NCBI GenBank assembly: GCA_947178195.1
Contig: CAMWXM010000001.1
Location: 1 to 59,838, forward strand
Origin: an uncultured Ruminococcus sp.
GTDB lineage: Bacteria; Bacillota; Clostridia; Oscillospirales; Ruminococcaceae
Direction: 5' to 3'
Length of the DNA stretch: 59,838 nt
Positions 25,535 to 32,919 of the stretch are shown here, piece by piece (position 1 is the first letter of the stretch; each line of letters opens with the position of its first letter). A program made the position numbers and the translations under genes. A model generated the notes under the pieces. That model was not told where the DNA came from and did no database searches. It was given only the letters and a program-made list of their open reading frames with translations.

Positions 25535-26228
25535 CGGACACACCTTCATTCTGTAAATACCACATATACGCCTTTACAAATTCGCCGTATTTCTTTTTGG
25601 TCAGATATATCCTTTCGCCGCTTAAAACAGTTATGCTCTCCTTGTCATATTGAGATATATGGGACATATTCACGATATATGCCCGATGACTGCGGTAAAA
25701 GCTTTCTCCCAACTGCTTTTCAAATTCGTCCATTGAAGCGTAAATTTCTATTGGCTTATTTTTTCCGATAATGTGTATATCAGCCTTTTTTCCACGGCTT
25801 TCGATGTAGATAATATCTGATTGGTCAATAGTAATATTTTTTGTTTTTATAAAAAGCCTGTTGTTTTTGCTATGCTTTACAGCTTCCGCTGCCTTTTTCA
25901 ACACCTGAGAAAATTTCTTTTCGTCTATGGGCTTTAGCAGATAATGAAAAGCATAAAGATCAAGAGCGTCAAATACATACTCTTTCAGAGCAGTAATAAA
26001 TATTATAATAGTATCGTCTGACCTTTCACGCAGTATCCTTGCCGTATCAATGCCGTTCATATTCTCCATATGTATGTCAAGAAAAACAATGTCAAAGTTT
26101 TTTTCAGCCGCAAGCAGTTCCTCGCCTGTGCTGTAAGCCGACAGGTTATATTCGGGATTTTGCTTTTTTATCATTCCACATATATGCTCTCTGATGGTTT
26201 TTTCATCGTCTGCCACCGCTATATCCAA
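25527..26228 (-). CDS. LytTR-family response regulator
   Basis: The 233-residue regulator has a receiver domain with the acidic pair in VADDEK, the phosphoacceptor Asp51 (IVFLDIHMENMNGID), Thr in FITALKEY and Lys99 in LLKPID. Its LytTR DNA-binding domain follows from about residue 125 (LFIKTKNITIDQSDIIYIES, YRSHRAYIVNMSHI). It starts with TTG at 26226-26228, preceded by a strong GGAGGG site. It is the first gene of the operon and has a direct repeat of LytTR geometry upstream, which suggests it controls its own operon. Confidence 0.93.
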   Translation of the reverse strand: MDIAVADDEKTIREHICGMIKKQNPEYNLSAYSTGEELLAAEKNFDIVFLDIHMENMNGIDTARILRERSDDTIIIFITALKEYVFDALDLYAFHYLLKPIDEKKFSQVLKKAAEAVKHSKNNRLFIKTKNITIDQSDIIYIESRGKKADIHIIGKNKPIEIYASMDEFEKQLGESFYRSHRAYIVNMSHISQYDKESITVLSGERIYLTKKKYGEFVKAYMWYLQNEGVSGV

Positions 26229-26562
26229 AATTTATCCCTCCAATACTCACTCATATTTATTATCGGCAGAAAATGCTAAATATTCAGCTCTTAGGAATAA
26301 AAGGCAGGGTTTTCGGGAATAAAAAGAAAAACGGTGCCGCTCAGGAGTTGAAATGATTCTGCGCAAGAGGAGTTTTTTAACACTTTGAACCCTTGATATA
26401 ATTTCCAATATTATTACATTAAATACGGCTAATAATATATACGGGACGACGCTGAAAATTATCTTTCAGGATCGCCAGGTATATAAATTACACATTCAAG
26501 TCAATATTGCACAAGGGTTATGCTGAAGAGCGGTATTGCCTTAAAGATTGGAGATTATTATT
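26229..26562. other. Divergent intergenic region between the LytTR operon and a small helical protein
   Basis: The 334 bases hold a direct repeat (26294-26324). On the minus strand there is a possible -10 GATAAT (26259-26264) about 30 bases from the repeat. On the plus strand there is an extended -10 TGATATAAT (TATAAT at 26397-26402) with only a poor -35 (TTTTTA, 26374-26379). A small hairpin (CTGAAA/TTTCAG) follows near 26453-26470. No tRNA or long coding frame was seen. Confidence 0.5.
26294..26324 (-). promoter_or_regulatory. Direct repeat with LytTR operator geometry
   Basis: GGAATAAAA occurs at 26294-26302 and again at 26316-26324, 22 bases apart start to start, or about two helical turns. 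On the minus strand this reads TTTTATTCC-N13-TTTTATTCC. LytTR regulators such as AgrA bind pairs of about 9-base direct repeats separated by 12-13 bases near a weak -35 region. The repeat lies 66-96 bases before the regulator's TTG start. Confidence 0.5.
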
Positions 26563-26997
26563 ATGATTGAAAAGGATACTATAAAACTGCTGAGAGAATG
26601 TGACGCAGGGATCAAAATGGGAATATCGGCTCTCGATACCTCCTTACAATACGTTTCAAGTGCCAAGCTTAAAACAAAGCTTGAAAACAGCATGAAGGAC
26701 AATGAAAAAATCAAACACGACCTCCAGGATCTTCTTCACAAATATAACGATACCGGAAAAGAACCGGCTCTTATGGCTAAAAGCATGGCGTCTATAAAAA
26801 CCAATTTCAAGCTTGCCGTTAATGAATCTGATGCAACGATCGCCGACCTTATCACCGACGGTTGCAATATGGGAGTGAAGTCACTGTCACGCTATATGAA
26901 TAAATACAAGGCGGCTGACGAAAAATCCAAAAATATCGCTAAACAGCTTATCGGGGTTGAAGAAAAGCTTGCGGCGGATATAAGGGGATTTTTATAA
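26563..26997 (+). CDS. Small all-helical protein, possible four-helix bundle (DUF2383-like)
   Basis: The 144-residue protein is entirely helical with Lys, Asp and Ser-rich amphipathic segments (KLLRECDAGIKMGISALD, MNKYKAADEKSKNIAKQL). This arrangement resembles the ferritin-like DUF2383 bundle, but I see no convincing metal ligand set. It has no signal peptide. The ATG at 26563 has GGAG 9 bases upstream. It is transcribed alone, divergently from the LytTR operon, and ends at a strong terminator. The function is unknown. Confidence 0.7.
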   Translation: MIEKDTIKLLRECDAGIKMGISALDTSLQYVSSAKLKTKLENSMKDNEKIKHDLQDLLHKYNDTGKEPALMAKSMASIKTNFKLAVNESDATIADLITDGCNMGVKSLSRYMNKYKAADEKSKNIAKQLIGVEEKLAADIRGFL

Positions 26998-27008
26998 AAC
27001 AATAATAG

Positions 27009-27057
27009 CCGGACAACTTGAAAATGCTTTTATTTCTTGAATTTTCAAGTTATCCGG
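27009..27057 (+). terminator. Rho-independent terminator
   Basis: A 17-base inverted repeat (arm CCGGACAACTTGAAAAT with one C-A mismatch in RNA) and a 15-base loop are followed by TTATATTTTTT. It ends the small helical protein gene. The rest of the gap to mgsA (27058-27301) holds only the mgsA promoter and leader. Confidence 0.85.
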
Positions 27058-27156
27058 TTATATTTTTTATTTATTAACTTTTTGTTATTCTGCACAATGA
27101 CTAACATCAAAAACCATTCAAACTCAACAATTTTAATAATATAGGCATTTTTTTCT

Positions 27157-27184
27157 TTGACTTTTTGCGTTTTTATGGTATAAT
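27157..27184 (+). promoter_or_regulatory. Sigma-A promoter of mgsA-hisS-aspS
   Basis: TTGACT (27157-27162) is 16 bases from TATAAT (27179-27184), which carries an upstream TGG as an extended -10. The transcript would have a leader of about 110 bases before mgsA. Confidence 0.75.
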
Positions 27185-27301
27185 AAATATGAATTGCTTT
27201 TAAGAATTTTCGCCACAGCTTCCTGCACACTTCAGAAGCAGAACAAGCTGAAGCTTTTAAATATAAATCAATTAATTCATCAGAATGGAAAGGAATCCAA
27301 A

Positions 27302-27706
27302 ATGACATTAGCTCTTATCGCTCATGATTCAAAAAAAGAACTTATGGTTCAGTTTTGCACTGCTTACTGCGGAATACTGTCCAAATATAATATCTGCGCA
27401 ACAGGTACTACCGGAAAGCTTGTCAGCGAAGCTACCGGACTTGAAATTGTACGCTATCTCGGCGGTTCTCAGGGCGGCGGTCAACAGATAGGCGCAAGAA
27501 TTTCATGCAACGAGATTGATGTGCTTCTTTTTTTCCGTGATCCTATCAACCCGAAAGCTAACGAGCCTAACGATATAGATCTTCTCAGACTCTGCGATGT
27601 CCATAACGTTCCCGTTGCAACAAATATAGCTACCGCAGAAGCTCTTATCCTCGCTCTTGAAAGAGGCGATCTGGATTGGAGAGAAATCGGAAACCCACGT
27701 ATATAA
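27302..27706 (+). CDS. mgsA: Methylglyoxal synthase
   Basis: MgsA converts dihydroxyacetone phosphate to methylglyoxal and phosphate, a bypass that releases phosphate when sugar phosphates build up. The 134 residues show LALIAHDSKKELM, the phosphate-binding ATGTTGKLV, LGGSQGGGQQIGARI, and the FFRDPINPKANEPND segment with conserved Asp residues, ending VATNIATAEALI. The ATG at 27302 has AAAGGA upstream. It leads an operon with hisS and aspS, an unusual partnership. Confidence 0.95.
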   Translation: MTLALIAHDSKKELMVQFCTAYCGILSKYNICATGTTGKLVSEATGLEIVRYLGGSQGGGQQIGARISCNEIDVLLFFRDPINPKANEPNDIDLLRLCDVHNVPVATNIATAEALILALERGDLDWREIGNPRI

Positions 27707-27725
27707 TTCAGAATGGAGAGTCTTT

Positions 27726-29021
27726 ATGGCGCTTAATATAAAAAGACCTAACGGTACGGAAGACGTTACCCCGAAAAACATCTATAAATGGCATACAATT
27801 GAAAAAATTGCAAAGGAAACTGCCGCAGGATACGGATTCAAGGAAATACGTATCCCCACATTCGAAAATACTGAGCTTTTTCAGCGCTCGGTCGGCGAAA
27901 CTACAGACGTTGTACAAAAGGAAATGTATTCTGTAATCGCAAAGGAAACAAAATTCACCCTTAGACCGGAGGGCACTGCTGGAACTATCCGTGCCATGAT
28001 GCAAAACGGCATTCTCAACGAAGCTATGCCGCAAAAGGTATATTACATACTCTCCTGCTTCAGGCATGAACGCCCTCAGGCAGGAAGACTTCGTGAATTT
28101 CATCAGTTCGGAGTTGAAATGGCAGGAAGTCAGCTGCCTTCGGCAGACGCAGATATAATTTTAATGGCTAATGATATTATAAATAATCTTGGCATTAAAA
28201 ATGTCGAATTGAAAATAAATTCTATCGGCTGCCCCAAATGCAGAGCGGAATATCATAAGGCGCTGAAGGCTTTCTTTGAAGATAAAAAAGACAGTCTTTG
28301 TGAAACATGTCATTCAAGGCTTGAAAAGAACCCTATGCGTATTCTTGACTGTAAAAGTCCTGTATGCTCTGAGATAGCACAGTCTGCACCGCTTATTACT
28401 GATTATCTCTGCCCAGAATGCAGGGAACACTTTAAAAAGCTTAAATCATATCTGGATAATCTGGATATAAAATATACTGTCGACCCAAAAATTGTAAGAG
28501 GTCTTGATTATTACACCAAAACCGTTTTTGAATTTGTTTCAACAGATATAGGTGCGCAGGGTACGATATGCGGCGGCGGAAGGTACGACGGACTTATCGG
28601 TCAGCTTGGCGGTCAACAGACCCCTGCTCTTGGATTTGCAATGGGACTTGAACGGCTTATCCTTACAATGGAAAATCAGGGCTGCAGATTTGAAGAAGAC
28701 AAAAACTGCATGCTTTATATTGCGCCTATGGACGAATCGGTAACCTCCTTTGCAATGAAGCTTGCAAAGTCGCTCAGGGACGAAGGCTTCTGGGTGGAAT
28801 ATGACACGGTAGGAAGAGGTCTTAAATCCCAGATGAAATACTCGGACAAGCTGGGAGCTGCCTTTACAATGGTACTCGGCGATAACGAGGTCAATTCCGG
28901 ATCGGCTAAGCTTAAAAATATGAAATCCGGCGAGGAAATCACGATTTCTCTCGACGATACATTTATTCAGAAATTTTCAAATATCGCCGTAAACGAAATG
29001 TTCAGCGAAGTATTTGAATAA
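27726..29021 (+). CDS. hisS: Histidyl-tRNA synthetase
   Basis: HisS charges tRNA-His. The 431 residues begin RPNGTEDVTPKNIYKWH (class II motif 1 region). They contain motif 2 (SCFRHERPQAGRLREFHQFG), the histidine-binding RGLDYYTKTVFEF, and motif 3 (GFAMGLERLIL), with an anticodon-binding domain after about residue 330. Paired cysteines (CPKCRAEYH, CETCHSRL, CPECREH) add a Cys-rich insertion in the middle, seen in some clostridial enzymes. The ATG at 27726 has GGAGAG upstream, 19 bases after mgsA. Confidence 0.96.
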   Translation: MALNIKRPNGTEDVTPKNIYKWHTIEKIAKETAAGYGFKEIRIPTFENTELFQRSVGETTDVVQKEMYSVIAKETKFTLRPEGTAGTIRAMMQNGILNEAMPQKVYYILSCFRHERPQAGRLREFHQFGVEMAGSQLPSADADIILMANDIINNLGIKNVELKINSIGCPKCRAEYHKALKAFFEDKKDSLCETCHSRLEKNPMRILDCKSPVCSEIAQSAPLITDYLCPECREHFKKLKSYLDNLDIKYTVDPKIVRGLDYYTKTVFEFVSTDIGAQGTICGGGRYDGLIGQLGGQQTPALGFAMGLERLILTMENQGCRFEEDKNCMLYIAPMDESVTSFAMKLAKSLRDEGFWVEYDTVGRGLKSQMKYSDKLGAAFTMVLGDNEVNSGSAKLKNMKSGEEITISLDDTFIQKFSNIAVNEMFSEVFE

Positions 29022-29049
29022 AGCGTCCATACGCAGAATGGAGTAAATA

Positions 29050-30834
29050 ATGGCAGATAGTATGAATGGTTTGAAACGCAGCATTTACTGCGGAGAAGTG
29101 TTAAAAGAAGATATGGAGGTTACTGTAGGCGGTTTTGTCCAGAAGATGAGAGACCTGGGAAATCTTATATTTATTGACCTCCGGGATAAAACAGGTATAG
29201 TACAGCTTGCTTTCAACGATGAAACGGATAGAGCCCTTTTTAAAAAGGCTGCGTCATGCAGAAGTGAATTTGTTCTTATGGCTCACGGCAAAACGGCAAT
29301 CCGCTCCAGTATAAACCCCGATATCCCAACGGGAAGGATAGAGATAATTGTCGACGATTTGAGAATACTTGCTAAAGCTCAGACACCACCCTTTGAGGTT
29401 ACCAGTGAAACTAACGTCAACGAGGAACTGCGTCTGAAATTTCGTTATCTTGACCTGAGACGTCCTCCGCTTCAGCGTAATCTTATTATGCGTCATAAAA
29501 TTGCAAAGGCTGCAAGAGAATATTTTTATGCAAATGATTTTATAGAGATCGAAACGCCTATGATGATGAAATCCACACCGGAAGGCGCAAGAGATTACCT
29601 TATTCCATCAAGAGTGCATAACGGAAAATTCTATGCCCTTCCACAGTCTCCCCAGATATATAAGCAGCTGCTTATGATTTCGGGCATGGACAGATATATA
29701 CAGCTTGCAAGATGCTTCCGAGACGAAGATCTCAGAGCTGACCGTCAGCCTGAATTTACTCAGATCGACCTTGAAATGTCCTTTGTGGACGTTGATGATA
29801 TTCTTTCTATTACAGAAGGCTTTATTTCCTATCTGTTTAAAAATGTTCTTGATATTGATATACCGACCCCTTTGCCTCATCTGAGCTACAATGAAGCTAT
29901 GGAGCGCTTTGGCTCGGATAAGCCTGATACAAGATTTGAAATGGAAATAGTTGATTTTTCCGATATGGTCAGCGATTGCGGATTCGGAGTTTTTTCGGAC
30001 GCAGTTAAAAACGGCGGCAGCGTAAGAGCTATCGTTGCGAAAAATTCAGCCTCTGTACTTACAAGAAAAGAAATAGACAAGCTTACCGAGATGGTTCGTG
30101 GTATCGGTGCAAAGGGTATGGCGTATATAAGGTGGGTGGACGAAAAGCCTTCCTGTTCCTTTGCTAAATTTTTCGGTGAAGAAGAGCTGACCGCAATTAT
30201 GAATAAGATCGGCTGTGAAAAGGGTGATACCGCTCTTATTATCGCTGATAAAAATAAGGTTACTCTGCCGGTTCTCGGCGCACTACGTCTGGCTGTAGCA
30301 AAAAAACTTGATATTATTCCGAAAGATAAATTCAATTTCCTCTGGATAACCGATTTTCCATTTTTCGAGTACGATGAGGATAGCAAAGCTTATGTTGCTA
30401 TGCATCATCCCTTTACAATGCCTAACGATGATTGTCTGCAATATCTGGACTCTGCGCCGGAAAAGGTTTATGCCAAAGCCTTTGACCTTGTGCTCAACGG
30501 CATAGAGCTTTCCTCCGGTTCTATCCGTATTACCGACTATGAGCTTCAGCAGAAAATGTTCCAGACCCTTGGACTTTCTGATGAAGAGATCGAAGCTAAA
30601 TTCGGATTTCTTGTTGAAGCGTATAAATACGGTGCACCGCCACACGGTGGACTTGGTATCGGTCTTGACAGACTTGCTATGGTTATGCTGGGTGCAGAAA
30701 GTCTCAGAGATGTTACCGCCTTTCCAAAGGTGCAGAACGCAAGCGAGCTTATGTCAGAATGTCCGGCGTCTATCGACAAGGAAAACCTGGACGTACTTGG
30801 TATCCAAATCGTATCAAAGCCTGATGAAACATAA
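29050..30834 (+). CDS. aspS: Aspartyl-tRNA synthetase
   Basis: AspS charges tRNA-Asp. The 594-residue bacterial-type enzyme has an N-terminal OB-fold anticodon domain (VTVGGFVQKMRDLGNLIFID) and class II motif 2 (LARCFRDEDLRADRQPEFTQ). A GAD insertion lies at about 290-410, and motif 3 reads HGGLGIGLDRLAMVM. The start has GGAG upstream, 28 bases after hisS. Whether it also charges tRNA-Asn cannot be read from the sequence. Confidence 0.97.
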   Translation: MADSMNGLKRSIYCGEVLKEDMEVTVGGFVQKMRDLGNLIFIDLRDKTGIVQLAFNDETDRALFKKAASCRSEFVLMAHGKTAIRSSINPDIPTGRIEIIVDDLRILAKAQTPPFEVTSETNVNEELRLKFRYLDLRRPPLQRNLIMRHKIAKAAREYFYANDFIEIETPMMMKSTPEGARDYLIPSRVHNGKFYALPQSPQIYKQLLMISGMDRYIQLARCFRDEDLRADRQPEFTQIDLEMSFVDVDDILSITEGFISYLFKNVLDIDIPTPLPHLSYNEAMERFGSDKPDTRFEMEIVDFSDMVSDCGFGVFSDAVKNGGSVRAIVAKNSASVLTRKEIDKLTEMVRGIGAKGMAYIRWVDEKPSCSFAKFFGEEELTAIMNKIGCEKGDTALIIADKNKVTLPVLGALRLAVAKKLDIIPKDKFNFLWITDFPFFEYDEDSKAYVAMHHPFTMPNDDCLQYLDSAPEKVYAKAFDLVLNGIELSSGSIRITDYELQQKMFQTLGLSDEEIEAKFGFLVEAYKYGAPPHGGLGIGLDRLAMVMLGAESLRDVTAFPKVQNASELMSECPASIDKENLDVLGIQIVSKPDET

Positions 30835-30838
30835 AAAT

Positions 30839-30868
30839 AAGGAGCTTATGCCAATGCATAAGCTCCTT
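30839..30868. terminator. Bidirectional Rho-independent terminator
   Basis: A 13-base perfect stem (AAGGAGCTTATGC paired with GCATAAGCTCCTT) with a 4-base loop is flanked by T-rich tails on both strands. It ends aspS and, from the other side, the gene run that finishes with the TPM protein at 30902. Confidence 0.9.
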
Positions 30869-30901
30869 TTATTATTATCTGATCAACTGCGGTATTGGTT
30901 C

Positions 30902-31789
30902 CTAAAACTTTCCTCCGCCTCCGCCGTGAGTTGCCCCGGAAGAGCTTGTATGGGTGCTGCTACCGCCTCCGCCGCTGCTACTACCTCCGCCGCCGCTGCT
31001 GGATTCCTCTCTTCTTCTCCTGGATACGTTTTTATAAAGAAACACCTCGTTTGAACGTGTAAGATTTAATGATCCGGCAACCTCGTAATTAGCCGCACCA
31101 CCCTGAAATCTTACCGATTTAAGCTGCGACTTAAAAACAAGCACTGTGATCAACGCAGCAACAAGACCTATAACAAAGCTGCCTATTATTGCTCCATAAA
31201 GTTGTTCTTTATTTTCTTTTTCAAGTCTTATTCTCTCTTTTTCAGCTTCTTCCTTTGTCAAATATACATTATTTATATCATAAGGCTTTCCTTGTTTTGC
31301 TGCTGTGAGGTAATCCTCAGTAACATTCAAAAACTTCTCAAAGCCCTGACTATATTCGGCACTACTCAAATATGAAACAAATATTTCTCCCGCTTTATCG
31401 ATACCATAATCAGTAAACACAGTAATACCATACCCTCTTGTGGATATCCACCAGTCACGATCCGCCATGCTTATAAGCAAAAGTACCCCGTCTCTTTCAA
31501 CACCTGCTCCATATCCCTCATAGTCATAATAATCATCAGCATATTCCATAGGAGTTTTTCCGCCTATAGTATCAGCAGTTACAATCACTATGTCAAAATC
31601 ATATTTATCTATGAGAGTTTTTATCTGGCTTTCGAGAGATTCTTCTTCACTATCGGTTAAAAGATCAGCATTGTCTACTACTCTTGGCTGAGTTTTATCA
31701 AAAAGTTCTGCCGATACATTTAAAGAAAGAGGGGGCATGAGCAGCAGGAGTATAATACCTACAAATAGAATTTTATTTAAGCTTTTCAT
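30902..31789 (-). CDS. TPM-domain membrane protein (YgcG/YdjH-like)
   Basis: The 295-residue protein has a signal peptide (cleavage probable after VSA, about residue 27). A TPM domain follows (PRVVDNADLLTDSEEESLES, DFDIVIVTADTIGG, DRDWWISTRGYG). One membrane helix lies near 195-218. The tail turns into Ser/Gly runs and ends in GATHGGGGGKF, a style common in YgcG-like proteins. GGAGG precedes the start. It is the last of three neighbouring genes (SPFH, zinc ribbon, TPM) that match Bacillus YdjI, YdjG and YdjH in type, and probably acts with them at the membrane. Confidence 0.85.
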   Translation of the reverse strand: MKSLNKILFVGIILLLLMPPLSLNVSAELFDKTQPRVVDNADLLTDSEEESLESQIKTLIDKYDFDIVIVTADTIGGKTPMEYADDYYDYEGYGAGVERDGVLLLISMADRDWWISTRGYGITVFTDYGIDKAGEIFVSYLSSAEYSQGFEKFLNVTEDYLTAAKQGKPYDINNVYLTKEEAEKERIRLEKENKEQLYGAIIGSFVIGLVAALITVLVFKSQLKSVRFQGGAANYEVAGSLNLTRSNEVFLYKNVSRRRREESSSGGGGSSSGGGGSSTHTSSSGATHGGGGGKF

Positions 31790-31804
31790 ATTTTCCTCCC
31801 TGAC

Positions 31805-32899
31805 TTATAACCACAATAACACTATTAAAGCTATTATAACTGAAAGCCCAATACCCACTGAAGCAAAAATTCCCAAAAACCATTTCCAGAACAAACCTTT
31901 ATCCATCGGCAGATTACCAATAAACTTCCCTGTCTGACCATTCATGGCAAACATAAATTTCTGGTCTTTCCATGTAGTGTTTAAAATCCACACAGGTAAA
32001 AGAGCGTATCTGCAAGAATTGTTTAAGAAATTGACATTAGAGCTTTCTGTTGTTACGGTTGCATATCCATGAACTGTTTTTCTGAATGCATCAATAGTGC
32101 TATTTTTGATTCTGTTATTTGCTCTTCCAATACTGCTTTTCTGATCCACATCGTATTTATCGGCAAGATAACCCGAAAGATAACCAGTGTTAAAATCCTT
32201 CATATCCTTATAATTAAAAGGTTCTATGGATTCCATCATGTCGTCCGGCATTTTTTTCGATCCGTCCACAGGAACGTTTTCAAATCTCAGTCTGCCCTCA
32301 CGGTAAATGTTATAATGGGAGGTTTCTGTGTAATCATAGTTTCTGTCGCTCCATCTTCTGACTTTCGTACCATGAAAGATATGCTTTGAATCAGTATCGC
32401 TGCTGAAAAGCCAAAACGGAACGTAAAGTCCCTTTATTTCATCGATATGGTTTTCGTCCTTAAACAACTTAGGCAAAAGCTTTTTGCCCTTTAAATGATT
32501 GAACATCGCTTCCTTAGCAGCCTTTTTATCAAGCTTAAACGGAATAACATAATCCGGACGCAGATCGCCAGAAAAGCTGGATTTTAAAATAACCGGACTA
32601 TCACAGTATGGACAAGCAGTAGCGCCTGTGATTTCCTCCGCAATAAGCTCACCGCCGCAGGAGTTACAGACATAAACATTCATGCCGTTTAAATCTTCCG
32701 TACTCCACATATTATCCGTCTTGTCTTCCCATTCATGGCGTTCGGGACGATTTAATTTTTCATTTTCAACCTGGGACTTTTTCAGCTCCTCAACGTCAAA
32801 TTCAGCATCGCAGTATGGGCATACCATTTTCTGCTGACCGCTGTCAAAGCTTACTGCGCCTCCGCAGCAGGGACATTTATATTCAAGTAAAGTTGCCAT
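31805..32899 (-). CDS. Zinc-ribbon membrane-anchored protein (YdjG-like)
   Basis: The 364-residue protein begins with two zinc ribbons: CPCCGGAVSF with CPYCDAEFDV (residues 9-35), then CNSCGGELIAEE with CPYCDSPV (about 78-100). A beta-rich region follows (YVIPFKLDKKAAKEAMFNHL, YVPFWLFSS), and the protein ends in a single hydrophobic helix. This order is that of TFIIB-type zinc-ribbon proteins such as Bacillus YdjG. It lies 20 bases after the SPFH gene and 15 bases before the TPM gene. Confidence 0.82.
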   Translation of the reverse strand: MATLLEYKCPCCGGAVSFDSGQQKMVCPYCDAEFDVEELKKSQVENEKLNRPERHEWEDKTDNMWSTEDLNGMNVYVCNSCGGELIAEEITGATACPYCDSPVILKSSFSGDLRPDYVIPFKLDKKAAKEAMFNHLKGKKLLPKLFKDENHIDEIKGLYVPFWLFSSDTDSKHIFHGTKVRRWSDRNYDYTETSHYNIYREGRLRFENVPVDGSKKMPDDMMESIEPFNYKDMKDFNTGYLSGYLADKYDVDQKSSIGRANNRIKNSTIDAFRKTVHGYATVTTESSNVNFLNNSCRYALLPVWILNTTWKDQKFMFAMNGQTGKFIGNLPMDKGLFWKWFLGIFASVGIGLSVIIALIVLLWL

Positions 32900-32919
32900 A
32901 AATTATTTCTCCATATATA

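Noticed and set aside
26353..26388. A tiny frame MILRKRSFLTL with AGGAG five bases upstream in the LytTR intergenic region
   Set aside because: It is only 11 codons, with no promoter visible upstream and no AgrB-like processing gene; short frames with a chance AGGAG are common. Kept here because a signal peptide for the AgrC-like kinase would be expected somewhere.
27045..27308. An 87-codon minus-strand frame before mgsA
   Set aside because: It covers the terminator and the mgsA promoter and has no ribosome binding site or recognisable domain.
30905..31030. Low-complexity CCTCCGCCGCC-type DNA, suspected simple repeat
   Set aside because: It encodes the Gly/Ser-rich tail of the TPM protein in frame.
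30539..31054. A 171-codon plus-strand frame across the aspS end and the terminator
   Set aside because: It runs out of frame through aspS, across a strong terminator and antisense to the TPM gene; no coherent protein.
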